From contig MU385897.1 of assembly GCA_022497145.1 (NCBI GenBank), positions 124,001 through 188,000 of the forward strand: a DNA stretch of 64,000 bases, given 5' to 3'. A model generated the notes under the pieces. The model did not search any database, was not told where the DNA came from, and saw only the letters and a list, made by a program, of their open reading frames with translations. Below, piece after piece: positions 47,203 through 58,600 of the stretch (the stretch's first letter is position 1; every line of letters starts with the position of its first letter). Source of the stretch: Rostrohypoxylon terebratum (lineage: Eukaryota; Ascomycota; Sordariomycetes; Xylariales; Hypoxylaceae). Both the position numbers and the translations under genes were made by a program.

Positions 47203-48342
47203 TTAGAACCCTAACGTCCGCTCGTATAATTTTGCCTCCTCGCCAATGGGCTGGATCAATGTATAGCTAGCCGAGCTATTGAATTCTTGAACGCCGTTGA
47301 TCAAGTACAGCGGCGTGAGGCTCCCATCGTCGCTAAAGTAGAGCTGCGGGCGCTCCCGCCGATAATAGTTAGTCCTCCCACCATCGGTAAAGTACACCGT
47401 TGTGTTGTACGCCGCCTGTAGCTTGAACATCCAGTTACCCATCAGGCTGCGCGAAAATAAGTGTCCTCCTACTCGAGGGTACTTCTCGCCCCTTTCCGCG
47501 ATATCAATCATCCAGTGGCAGAGTATATGCCAGTTTCCGCGTCGGTCTCGCCATAAGAAGGGGTCTTCCGTCCAGTGATCGCTGTAGTCGGACGTATTCC
47601 ATGGCATCGACTTGATGAGGTCATAAGGACCACCAGAGTCATTCGCAAGGTAGATGAAGTTGTCCTCTACGCCGAGTGCTATATCCGGTGTCGGATTTTC
47701 CTGTATCCACATTGGCCACGGAGTTGGATTTGTCGCGTCGAAAAGATACTTTGAGGGCTCCCATGGCCCATGAATATCAGGAGCGCTAGAAACGGAAATG
47801 TTGTTCGCCCACTTGTACGATTTACATGTATCTGGTGTATCCGTCTCTATTCCTATGGTATACAAAAGATACCTCATATCCGCCGGGCTCCACACTACCT
47901 TAGAATTGTGACGGAATGTGTCTAGGAGTTCTTCCGCATAATGATATGGGCCAGCCGGTCCCGTACGCGACTCGGCGCGAACTACGGTGCTAAATGGCCT
48001 CCAACCTGCTAACCCGCATCCATGAGAAAATTGGTCGATGATCAGATGGAAAAGTTTCTTGTCGACGCGATCTTGGATGATGCTCCCGCCCCATGACGAA
48101 TTGCCCTTTGCGCCGTAGAAGTCTGGCAAAGTAAAGTTCGTGTAATTGTACCCCGTCCATCGCGTCGCGGGTTGCAAGTCAAGCTGGCCGCAATCATCTG
48201 ACTTCCATCCCAGATCACATTCACACTTGCTTGATGACTGGTTGCAGATGCCGTTAAGGCTGCAGTCTTCGTCGGTTATACATGCATCAGTGACAATACA
48301 CAAAGTTGTCAGTAGGAGTATTTTCAGGAACGAAACAGGCAT
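47203..48342 (-). CDS. Secreted EGF-like plus GH43-type propeller protein
   Basis: Intronless, 379 residues from the ATG of MPVSFLKILLLTTLCIVTDA, a clear signal peptide; the frame upstream starts only with TTG. Directly after it lies a six-Cys EGF-like module, CITDEDCSLNGICNQ and CECDLGWKSDDC (C-x5-C-x5-C-x6-C-x-C-x8-C). The remaining 320 residues carry repeated Trp/Asp-rich strands typical of five-bladed propellers such as glycoside hydrolase family 43/62 (DKKLFHLIIDQFSHGCG, DHWTEDPFLWRDRRGNWHIL, HLFSRSLMGNW), with many N-glycosylation sites. Whether it is an active glycosidase cannot be decided. EGF modules are uncommon in fungal enzymes. Confidence 0.75.
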   Translation of the reverse strand: MPVSFLKILLLTTLCIVTDACITDEDCSLNGICNQSSSKCECDLGWKSDDCGQLDLQPATRWTGYNYTNFTLPDFYGAKGNSSWGGSIIQDRVDKKLFHLIIDQFSHGCGLAGWRPFSTVVRAESRTGPAGPYHYAEELLDTFRHNSKVVWSPADMRYLLYTIGIETDTPDTCKSYKWANNISVSSAPDIHGPWEPSKYLFDATNPTPWPMWIQENPTPDIALGVEDNFIYLANDSGGPYDLIKSMPWNTSDYSDHWTEDPFLWRDRRGNWHILCHWMIDIAERGEKYPRVGGHLFSRSLMGNWMFKLQAAYNTTVYFTDGGRTNYYRRERPQLYFSDDGSLTPLYLINGVQEFNSSASYTLIQPIGEEAKLYERTLGF

Positions 48343-50325
48343 ATCCAAGTGACTCAAATTTTCTCTTCACCGAGGGCTAATTAGCATTATACTATTGACT
48401 TTAAAATAGTGTCTTCGGGGGTTTGCTCTTAATTGTGGGCATAGATGAGGAGATTCTCGGTCGTCTAAATCATGCTCGGTATACTGCACTCCGATTCTTA
48501 CAATAATTTTCCGCAAGACATGGGATACCATGGTATTTGTTATTCCATACAAAATTCATGGACTAAGACCATTTATTATAATTTTTCTTCTGGATGAGCA
48601 AATTTTTGAAAGCAATGGACTTATAAAATCTCCATGATAAAAAATAATTATATGATATAACTTGAAACCAAATAATGGCGTCTAAGTGAACTTGATACTC
48701 ACTTCCATGATTCCATGACGACATGTCAAGCTTTGATTCGTATTTGTGAGGAGACTTTGAATAGGGGCATCGACCACGCTCGTAATTTCGCTTATACCTG
48801 TTCACGGAATACTGCGAGTTATTATAATATATCTCATTTCAGTTTCTTTCAAAGATATCCATGAACTTAGTGGTATTATAGATTAGCATAAATTTGAAGA
48901 GTATTGGTAATACGGACGTTACGAGATTTTCTATGATATATGATAGATTGAACATACGACAATCAAGATTAAATTTTCACTGCCTACCCAGGGAGAGTGA
49001 GTCTTTGAAACTGAGATTGAAAGCATATTAAAGTATTCCTTTTCAATTGAAATTCCGCTCTTGAAAACGATCTTGTTGCATACTTGGGTGACCTCGTGTG
49101 TTTTGTTAATTGACTGATTTCTCACGAATGATGATTCTTTAAATAGCATCCCTTGGTTCGGCTACAACCGAACCAAAAGTAGCACTGAAAGTGTATCCCC
49201 TCGTCACCTGGTTTAGTAATTGGGAATAAATCTTTAATTTCAACCCAACCTGCGACATGCATAGCAACAAGCTATGGAATCCTCTTACTTTTCGACATAT
49301 GTCGTTCATATTTATCAAAATCCAATTGAGATATGTCACGTATAAATGTGGACCTATACTCCCCTGCTATTACTAGGTACGCCTAGATCTGACTTGACAT
49401 CTATAAATGCTACGTGACCCCAGACCTTCCAGCCCGTGAGAGCGCTCAAAGATATCTTAGATATGAGCTTGTCAACTGGATTCTTTGGCTATGACAACAT
49501 ACACTAACGCAACAAAGATGTCGTATTGCCTAAAATACGCCTAATATCTAATCTGAGTGACGATAGGGGCAATATGCACATCTGAATCTGTCTAATAAAA
49601 GACAAAGGGTCGTTCTCCACTGTCAGGGGGCTACGTGGTGAAAATGGATCTTGCGCCCAGAAGGGGCTGAGATCTCTTCCTAGGGCTAACACGGTGCTGG
49701 TAGCCCAAGTGGGACCGTATCTATACTGTAGACAGACTCTTAAGGCTTAAGCTACTCGAGATTCTGTGATCACGACGTGAAATTTATATGGTATCCCCGG
49801 ATTTCACTACTATGCTTGATAGCTGCTCGACATGGCAAGAGCGGGTATTCAAATTTAAAGACGCATGATCCTGTGAATCCATTGTTGATTGTAAATGCAT
49901 GTGTACCAATATGAGGCACCTGCGTCTACCTAGCTGCATGAATTGAGGATATAGATCGCACAGTGCGAGAGGAAAAAGGGATCCCTGGTCAATGCGTCTG
50001 GCGGTAAGAGAGGCAGGAAGAGACTGATTTAATTTGTTACCAGAGAATGCTCTGCTTTTTGTCCCCGTTGATGTGTTTTAAAGAGTGGTTTACTCATAAT
50101 AATAGTTTCCTGGGGATCTATCTGACTTTTTTTATGATATATTGCTTGTTGAAAGTTGTGCTTAATACTTAATACCTAAGCTTTGCTAAAGCTTGTCGAA
50201 CATTTCTAGGAGGACATCAGTTGGGCGATATTGGTGACAAAGATCCACCCCAGTGAAGCTATCCCCCTTAAGTACCTATTTATACTCAGGTTTAGGGTTG
50301 CCCGGCGGCTGAGGCGACGATTGCT
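48343..50325. other. 2-kb AT-rich gene-poor stretch
   Basis: Strongly AT-rich between about 48370 and 49350. The minus strand there has adjoining short open frames (49339-49139 and 49149-48931) with protein-like stretches but no domain, start or splice support; a decayed gene is possible. The remainder is featureless. Confidence 0.4.
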
Positions 50326-52046
50326 ATGGCCAGCTTTGGGAACGGAGGTGCACCCACCTCCCAACCCCCGACTCCCGCCTTCGGGAACAGCTTCGGGGGC
50401 GGCGGCCTCTTCTCACCAACAACAGCACAAGCTCGTCCTCATACAAGCTTATTCGGTACCATCAGTAATTCGGATGCCCGACCACCAGCTGCGAGCGGGT
50501 CGCTCTTCGGAACACCTATACCCCCATCATCTCATCAACTACCTTTTTCTAGTTCTGGTAACCCACGCGGGCTTGTCATCGGATCGCCCGCTCCTGTTCC
50601 AATCCCATCTCAATCACAAATTCATATCCAAGCTCAACCTAAACCATCTTCAAGCCTGTTTGGTCCCAGGCCAACCGCACCAGCGGCACCAGTAGCCAGC
50701 CCATCGCCAGCCCCGCGGACAAGCTATACGCCAGCAAGGAGTAACAGCAACAGAGTATCCCCTTCAAGAGTATCGCCAACTAGGAATTCATCCACTAGGG
50801 ACACTCCCATCAAAACTTCCTCTACCAGATCCTCCCCTAACCGCGGCAGTCAGACACCATCTTCGGTCTCCAGCCAGTCGCCAACAAAAAGTCCAGCAAC
50901 CATGTTTACAGCTAATTCCACAACGCCATCAGGATCATCAGGATCGTCGCAAACAACAACGGATCCAGAGACGACCCCTCGACCACCCAAGTGCTATATG
51001 GACCCTAAGGGGGACCTATGCCTCGAGGTTGGCCATCTCGCAGCCGAGTTCGTAGTATGTTCCCGAGCTATGGCACGATCGTCGCCCTTCTGGAAGAAGA
51101 TGTTGTATGGGGAGTTCGCCGAGAGCAAGAGTGCGCAGCCGAAGGACGGGAAGACGCCGTGGGTCGTGAAGCTACCCGAGGACAACTCCGCCGCCATGAG
51201 CATCATCCTGAATATCATCCATAGTAGGTTCGATCAGGTGTCAGGGTACGAGGACTTTGTTTATACGACACATCTTTACAACCTGTGCGTCCTGACGGAC
51301 AAGTATGACATGACGCACATCCTACGACCTTGGGCGAAAGGCTGGTCGCGCACCACGCACATCCAGTGCGAGAAGCTGGGCCAATCGTTGCGATCGAAGT
51401 TCTGCCACGAGCGACTTTGGATCGCCTGGGAGCTAGGCGACTTCGTTACTTTCGATGCGATGTCGAAGGCGTTGCTTTTGAATTCCTCGAGTTCGGCCGG
51501 AAACAACCTGCGTTACGTGGGAGCGTTAGAGCCGCCCGAGATTTATGGTGAGTCTGCTTACCTGATCAGATTATTCCTCGCTATGAAGCGCGAAATTCAT
51601 TAACCCAATGTACAGAAAGCATACAGAAAGCTCGCCTGTCTATGATCAAGGCGCTCCTCAGCCGCCTCGATGGAATATTGCAAGGTCTCGTGCAGCAAAA
51701 CAAGGCTCTCTGTTCCCGATACAAGGCGGCATCCGAAAGAGGTGATTGCTTGGCTTCGATGCTAGGCACAACTATCCAATCCCTCCACAGCAACGGACTA
51801 TGGCCAATACCACAGCCCGAGTCCGTCGAATGCAGCGTGTGGGATTTTGCGGCGAAGCTACAAGCCGTCCAGATCGAGGGCGATGCCGGAATCTACCACA
51901 AGTGCTCGCAGACGGTAGTTCTCAAGGCCGAGATCGAGAAGACCTTATATTCGATCCCCGAACTCCTCTCCGAGATACATTGGCGCCATCTTCAGAGCCA
52001 GGCGGCCAAATCAGGAATGCCTACTTTCGAACTGAGAGCTCACTAG
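50326..52046 (+). CDS. BTB/POZ-like protein with FG-rich N-terminus
   Basis: Exons 50326-51547 and 51616-52046 join as EIY-E-SIQKARLSMIK (68-bp intron), giving 550 residues. Residues 1-220 are Ser/Pro/Gly-rich and disordered with FG-type motifs spaced along them (FGNG, FGNSFGGGG, SLFGT, SLFGTP, SSLFGP), reminiscent of nucleoporin repeats, and several SPT/SPR phosphorylation-like sites. A BTB-like domain follows (about 228-345): GDLCLEVGHLAAEFVVCSRA, SPFWKKMLYGEFAES, WVVKLPEDNSAAMSIILNII, and the helical part VYTTHLYNLCVLTDKYDM. The C-terminal part is helical and ends in a region with Cys/His residues. Similar BTB proteins are numerous in moulds with unknown roles. Nuclear-pore association is speculation. 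Confidence 0.8.
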
Positions 52047-52679
52047 GAGTGGCGAGAATGCTACATGATTTTTAAGCTAAACCAAACCGTGAAGAATTTC
52101 AAGGTTTTGCTTGAAGAGTACAAAATACACGGTTGAAGGATAGTGCATTGGTCAAACGGGGGGCATACGGGTGGGTGCATCTTAAAGGAGGGTTAATGAC
52201 GTCTTCCACTGATGACCGCCGGCAGAGTGGTGTGGAAGACAATTGTTTTTAATCGACGTGGCACAACATCCATGTGCTTGCTTTGTATGTATATAGGATA
52301 CTCGCAGGTGCATAAATTGAGACATGACAACAAACCACCGCGAGACATTTGTACCGATCTAAAAATGGTGACACATGTCTCGGTGTAGGCCACGGGGGTG
52401 CAACCATCCTCCAGCTAGCCGTTAATTGTCGACAGTCGTGGCACCGCGGCGGGTAGAGGCAGCTAAGACATCCATGTTAACAAACAGATATGCCCCTCGA
52501 TTTACAGATTCGAAGGGAGAGATATCTACCTAGGGGGTACGAACCATATGATACAAAACCACGGTTTGTAACACGTTAAACACAAAATTCAATCCACCTC
52601 TATGTAGCACTCCTAAGTTCAACCACCGCTGTGTACCCCTATGCCTCTCCAGATCGTGTGTACTGTAGCATATCTCTAT
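52047..52679. other. Convergent spacer
   Basis: 630 bp between converging genes; both 3' untranslated regions are expected here. No gene seen. Confidence 0.5.
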
Positions 52680-54866
52680 TTACACGTCCATATTTCCCGG
52701 GTCTCGACTGGTAAAAATCTTCCAAATCCTCTTGCTTATGGCTGGTCCAATCACTCGATCCGTGAACGCACCGTCCTTATTCGCGCACTTTTTGCAATTC
52801 TCTATTGCTAGCGGGCCTTCTGTCTCTAGCCCGCGTACCAGCTCAGCCACGGTCCCGTACTTGGCTGCAATGCCGTAGGCGATAGGTGCTGTGACACGAG
52901 TCACCTCCTGTAGCATCCGGACGTAGGTATCCTTAGCATCCTCGCCGGTTCTTACTTGACCTGCTTCCATGCAGAACCCAGCGTCGGCGGCGGCGTCGCG
53001 AGCTTTGCGATAGGGGATTGTGCTTATGTGCTGTGTGAACACGGCGACCCACTCGGCGGTCTGGACCTGTATGTCCGTATGATGGATCATGGCACCGTGG
53101 GCCACTTGTAGCGAGAGCAGCGCGTCTTCGATCATGTCTTCGTCAATGTACTCTTGCTGAGCGGCATTCTTCCGCCTCCGCTGGCTGGATGACGGAGCGA
53201 CGTCGTTAGCGTCGAGGGCGCGGACGGCAGAGGCGAAGCGCCGGTTCTGGATGTTTTTGTTCTTGCGCATCCAGGGTACGAGACCCTGTATTAGGTATAG
53301 GAGGATGTTGTCTGGGTGTGTCGTCTTCATCTTCAGTACGTGGGCTTCGAGGCTTTGGTCCTCGGCGCCGAGCACGAGCTTAACGAAATCGGCGGCTTCG
53401 AGAATGACCAGGACGTGCGCTTCCGGCATGATGCGCATCGGTATAGGCTCCCAGTGCCCGAGATCTTCGTTGTACTTGGAAGCTACTTTCCGCCGCCACT
53501 TGACAACGTTATCGAGGCTGCTTTGCTGGTACTCAAACTGGACGTCTATCTTGCGGAGTAACTCTTCGATTTGGGCCTTGATGCCGACGCTAAGAGATTC
53601 GGGGAGGTCTACTATCATCTCGGGCACGGCGGCCTTCCTGTCGGTCTTCAGTTTGTTGACCTCGGCGAGTGCTTTCTCTTTCTGCTTCTCGACAGCCTTT
53701 TGCTCTTTGGCTTGTTCTTTCTCGATACGCTTACGTTCTTTCTCAGCTTCACGAGCTTCTGCCTTCTTTTGCTTTTCGTATTCTTTTTCTTCATTAGACT
53801 TCTTTGGCTCCGCTGTCTTCTTCGCTGTGGGGCCTTTTGTGGTTGGCTTTGCCGCCGCCGCCACCACCACCTTGGGTCTCTTGCGTGGCGGAGACGGCGT
53901 TAGACTATAGAAGCGCTTGCTAGACTTCGGTTTTGAGAAGTCGAGATCAGCCAAATCAGGCAAGGCATCGGAGTCCGAGTTGGAGTCTGAGTTGGAGTCT
54001 GAGATATGGACAATATTGGTCTTTGCTTCTGGCATAGAGCTAGATATCGGGTCCCAAGCTCCATTCTTCTTGGACTTCTTGGACTGATATTTCGCTGGTA
54101 CATGATCAGAGTCATCATCTGAGAGGTCGATCACTACCGGACCTTTTGCCGGACCTTTGCCTTTGGGAGATGACTGTTTGCATGTGATGCCTTTTGGTGG
54201 AGAGCGTACATTAACTTCTCGCACAGGTGAGCTCCTGAATGGATCACTTGTCAAATCCAACCTGGAAGACTTGGTATTTTCTATCTGCTTCATTGGAGAG
54301 CTTGCGAATGGATCCAAGGGATCACCCCGTCTGGTTGGCACTTTGCTAGGTACCAATCGATTGGGAGAACTACTATGTTCGATCGGGTCGTCTATGGCGT
54401 TCCAGTTCCAGCGGCTTCCATTTGGATTTGAAGAATGCGGTTTGCTGTTCTTAGCAGCAAACGCGGCAGAGCTTGTTCTCTTCAGCGTGTATTCGTCTTT
54501 CTTCTTGATACTTGCTGTAGAAGTAGAGGACCGAGGTTTCTGGACTGGTTTCTGGACTGAATCTCCATCCAGGCCACCGGTTATATCAAAGTCATCTGAC
54601 AGGAACATGAAGTCATCACCATGTCGTGAAGTGTGGCTACCCGCGCATTTTAAGCCAAAGAGCGGGTCATGTGTCACTTTTCCAGGCGGTCTGTTGTTTA
54701 CGTCCGAGATTGATTCAGTATCTGAGTCGATGGTGCCATAATCGAGAGCTCTGGATGGAGGTTTCAGAGATGTTCCTGACGAGGCTGCATTACCAGGGAC
54801 ACTGGGTGGGGGAGGTCCGGTAGCTGAAGCCGGACTTGAAGGTAATATGATTACCTCGGCTGCCAT
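52680..54866 (-). CDS. EME1: Crossover junction endonuclease subunit Eme1 (Mus81 partner)
   Basis: Non-catalytic partner of Mus81 in the structure-specific nuclease that cuts stalled forks, flaps and recombination intermediates in the nucleus. Intronless, 728 residues from the ATG of MAAEVIILPSSPASA; the frame further upstream begins with TTG and is not expected to be translated. Residues 1-340 are disordered and rich in Ser-Pro/short SPxR sites and acidic SIM-like patches (VIDLSDDDSD). A charged coiled coil spans about 355-410. The C-terminal ERCC4-type domain shows EDMIEDALLSLQVAHGAMIH, TAEWVAVFTQHISTIPY and the HhH region APIAYGIAAKYGTVAELVRG, ending in VIGPAISKRIWKIF, typical for Eme1/Mms4. 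No ERKxxxD nuclease motif is seen, as expected for this subunit. Confidence 0.9.
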   Translation of the reverse strand: MAAEVIILPSSPASATGPPPPSVPGNAASSGTSLKPPSRALDYGTIDSDTESISDVNNRPPGKVTHDPLFGLKCAGSHTSRHGDDFMFLSDDFDITGGLDGDSVQKPVQKPRSSTSTASIKKKDEYTLKRTSSAAFAAKNSKPHSSNPNGSRWNWNAIDDPIEHSSSPNRLVPSKVPTRRGDPLDPFASSPMKQIENTKSSRLDLTSDPFRSSPVREVNVRSPPKGITCKQSSPKGKGPAKGPVVIDLSDDDSDHVPAKYQSKKSKKNGAWDPISSSMPEAKTNIVHISDSNSDSNSDSDALPDLADLDFSKPKSSKRFYSLTPSPPRKRPKVVVAAAAKPTTKGPTAKKTAEPKKSNEEKEYEKQKKAEAREAEKERKRIEKEQAKEQKAVEKQKEKALAEVNKLKTDRKAAVPEMIVDLPESLSVGIKAQIEELLRKIDVQFEYQQSSLDNVVKWRRKVASKYNEDLGHWEPIPMRIMPEAHVLVILEAADFVKLVLGAEDQSLEAHVLKMKTTHPDNILLYLIQGLVPWMRKNKNIQNRRFASAVRALDANDVAPSSSQRRRKNAAQQEYIDEDMIEDALLSLQVAHGAMIHHTDIQVQTAEWVAVFTQHISTIPYRKARDAAADAGFCMEAGQVRTGEDAKDTYVRMLQEVTRVTAPIAYGIAAKYGTVAELVRGLETEGPLAIENCKKCANKDGAFTDRVIGPAISKRIWKIFTSRDPGNMDV

Positions 54867-55157
54867 TGTATCTTCATCTCGATAGTACGTAAAGCTCGCG
54901 TTGTGTAGCCAGAACGTAGCCAATTGATTCCTGGCCAAAAAGTGGAAGCGAGAGGAGAAGTTGTTTGGAGAAGAAGCGAAGCGAAGCAAAGTGGGAGATA
55001 GCAGATATCACTCCAATCGATAATTGGTTAAACCTTGAATTGGCTGAAGATACCGTGTATTAACACGAAGAAAGGAAAAAAAAAAGCAGAAACGCGTAGA
55101 TGACGCGTCGCACGTGACACAAAACTTAATCGGATGTATCTATGGAGGTGTTCTTCC

Positions 55158-55184
55158 AAAAAAAAAAAAAAAAAAAAAAAAAAA
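55158..55184. repeat. Poly-A tract (27 bp)
   Basis: An uninterrupted run of 27 A on the plus strand, about 290 bp upstream of the EME1 start codon. It could be a poly(dA:dT) nucleosome-excluding promoter element or a slippage tract. Confidence 0.9.
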
Positions 55185-55590
55185 TCGATTTTTGAATTAA
55201 TCCGCATCCGCAAATTTCCAATCCTTATTGACAATCTATGCATTACTCAGATATTCCCCTATCCCGTATTGGCGCTCCGATCTTTAGGCGTGCAGAGGTG
55301 ATAAGAGGCGTTTTGTTGCATCTTCTACATCATCTTGCAGTCGGCTTAGGTCTAAGAATCTCTCGCGAGATGACCAATAGCCAATGACTAAGATTATGCA
55401 TGTCTTACCTAGGTCCTAGGTACGATAGATCTCAAGTCCATATGATCACTCATCTGCATCTCGGCTCGGTACTTGGATGCAAATGCCCCAAATGCCCCCA
55501 AATGCCTGCATCCCCATCCCACTCCCAGTGCCGAAAGTCGCACGCACTTACTGTGAAGTGTGAAGTGTGAAACCTCGAAATCCATAATTA

Positions 55591-55650
55591 AGAGGAGCAA
55601 AGAGGAGCAAAGAGGAGCAAAGAGGAGCAAAGAGGAGCAAGAGGAGCAGG
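55591..55650. repeat. Tandem repeat of AGAGGAGCAA
   Basis: Five exact copies of the 10-mer occupy 55591-55640, followed by a degenerate copy to 55650. Confidence 0.92.
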
Positions 55651-58600
55651 AGGGGTTCGACATCAGCGGGTTGTTTCGTTTCCCTAGGATCAAGGAAAAC
55701 CTAGATTGTTGGTGATGAGACTTGAGCTCCATATACGCTCCATATACGCTCCATGTACGGCTCCACATACGGGGACCTCTCCGGATTCCTGCTGACAGGG
55801 CCTCCGTCGCACTTCGCAATGCCTAGAATATCGGATGTCGGCGATTCGGCAGGATGGCTGGTATTGGTATGTACATACCTACACACAATTGACAAGCGGT
55901 CAGTGGATATCTTCACCAGGTTTCTCGAAACACAGGATCGCGACAGTTGTCAGACGTGCTTAGAAAGACCTGCAGGACCTGCTTACTTCTTATGATTCTT
56001 ATGTTGAACCAACAATTCCAAAATCGGGTTCGAAAGAGCAACATAGCTTGCACATCTCCAAATATTTCTCAAGAAGGCAATTCCTATCTAGGAAACCTGG
56101 ACTCGCATCACTAAGAGACAAATTTGCCGACTCGTTCTTTTTTCATCACTTGCTTGCGCATACACACAAGTAAGAAGTACGTGCATAGCTAATATGCACG
56201 CTCGGGCGCGGACACGGTAGAATCCAGCATACTCGGGTCTTGGCTGTCCATCGTCACCATAGAATCCATAGAATACAAGCAGGCCAGCTGCATGCGAAGA
56301 AGGGTTGCTTGAAACATGCCACCAATCAAATCCTGCGCATGCCTCGACCTTTGGGAAACAAAATTGGGCAGCCCGTCTTAGCCCTGCGGCAATATCGGCG
56401 TAACTAAACCCGCCCTGTATTTCCAAGTACGCTCAGACTTTCTTAACTGCAGTCTGCAAGTAGCCCGCAAGTAGCCTGGCAAGCCTGGTTTTCCGACCCT
56501 TAGCCAGGCGGTGATCAGATCATGATCAACGCCGCCCCGGGAAAGGCGCACGGCCGGAGATTTCACGAGGTACGCATCCATATTACTCTGTAAGCTGTAC
56601 AGAGTACGTTACGCTACACCTACCAAAATCTAGCATGCTATAAATCGTTGTCGATAGTTGAGGAATCCTATGGGATTATAAACAGGTGACGTCCGTGAAC
56701 TTTCCAACTTGGCACTAGAGAAACATTTAGTCAAGTTTGCGCGAATTCTGAGATATCTACAGTAAGCAGAGGAGTTAGTCCTCTGCTCCGGACGTCGAAA
56801 CGCTCGATAGTGGATGCTTCTTCATGCATTGGTGGTTTTGGAAGGATTATCGGCTTGGTTGGCGGGAGGAATTTAGAGTAGGAACATCATCTAATTCCGA
56901 CGGCGCGGACGAAATCTGGACGGACCATCCCTTCAAAGTTCACAGAGAACGCTTGTATTATCGCTCATCGCTCATGATCGAGTCTTTATTTGGTAGTCCG
57001 TTATCGCGTCGTCCTTGACTTCAAGCTTGAAAGAACTGGTATTTGTGTATTTGTAGGTAATCTACCTTCCGCCTTCTATGTACTAGTACATAGTATATAG
57101 CTGCTAGCATCATATCGATGTTACCTTCAGGGTGACCTTGTTCAAAAGTTACGAACTACTGCGGACTTCCCTGCCACCCGGGCTCTCTAGATTCAGAAAT
57201 TGTAGCCTAAACCTGCTAGTTCATCAACTCGCTTGCAATCTGTGACCTAGTGAGATGAATAATGTAATGTTGACGAATCTTCCGATGTTCTACTGTTGTT
57301 CTAAAGCAACGAGATAAGCATCTCGTTTAGATCTTACCGTGTGGTGATGCAAATTCTAACGGGCTTCAATGATACAATCAATTATTCGAAAACAAGGCCA
57401 CATGTGATATGGAGGGGTAATGTGATCTGCGTTTACTTGGAGCGGTTCCTGGCCTGCCAGCCTGCCTGGTCAAGATGTCATGGGATGCATGAGTATATGT
57501 AGATATTAAGGATGCCGTCGCAGAAAATCAAGGTCAACCTTGCCGGGACTGCCTCATGCATGCACTTATTCTCCATCAGACGAATCTGGGGGGTTCAATG
57601 TTGTTCTGGGGAATTATCATGATGTAGATGTTGATAGGATAACTAGGTACTCCTTGCAAAACGTTAGTCATTCCGAGCATTGGTGGACGGATCCCACGAA
57701 TAAGTTGACACTGCCGATCTTGGAGTTCGAGATATTGCAGTTCTCATCACATCAGGACCTACAGTGTCCTCTGTGGTATACAGCACCGAAACAACATTAC
57801 GTCGGCAGTTGAAAGGTACTAGGGTAAACCATCGTAGCCTCAAGCGGCCCCGCCAATTTAACCTCGAGGCTATACTGCTGTTTTCTGAAGGCATCTCCTA
57901 TTATTGAAGTATGAGTGCATAGTGGTATACGCATTCTGCCGCGATGAGAAGTTAAAAATCCTCTGTCTACGCCTCTGAATCTCTAATATGTCTAACTGAG
58001 TATGTACTAATAGATAAGTGCCCTATGCAAATAGGTACCTATTAGATAATATGATCGGAATTGTTTTACCGCTCACACCCATGATCTCTTATTTGATCGA
58101 TGATGAACCAGATAGAGTTACAGATGTAGCGATCACTCCAAAAAATGACTTGACCAATGGCTGCCTAACCACAACGAAGTACTTCATTGTTCGGGTTTCA
58201 GGACGGCATTTGCTCGATCTTGGCCCGCGCTTCGATGGGATCGAATCGACCCGGCTCGCTCGCTTAGACGTCCCTAACTGTCGGATCGTATTCTGGCAAG
58301 CCTTGGCGAGAGCATTGACTACATGATGGATTGTGTGCGCCTGGAACAAATTTCAACAACAAAAGTTGAATAAACGAGCGGGTGTGAAATCTTCATTTGG
58401 TATAGCTGCCCCGGCACTACCGCCGAGGTGCCCGAAGAAGAGAGCAGGGGGCGAGACAAGCGCCTCAGCGCTCGGTGCCCGTCAATTTAATATCAAAGGA
58501 CTGCCGGTCACGATGTTCCGGAAGGGTTTGAAACACGCGTATTGATTTTTGAATCAAGCCTTTTCTTTTCCTCTTCTTTGATTCGGATTTGGCTGCACTG

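Noticed and set aside
54867..54989. 41-residue N-terminal extension of Eme1
   Set aside because: The extension starts with TTG; the first ATG (54866) gives a sensible N-terminus.
56824..57018. 64-codon frame resembling part of a BTB domain (FKVHRERLYYRSS)
   Set aside because: The similarity is a few residues only, with no second exon that I could join in frame.
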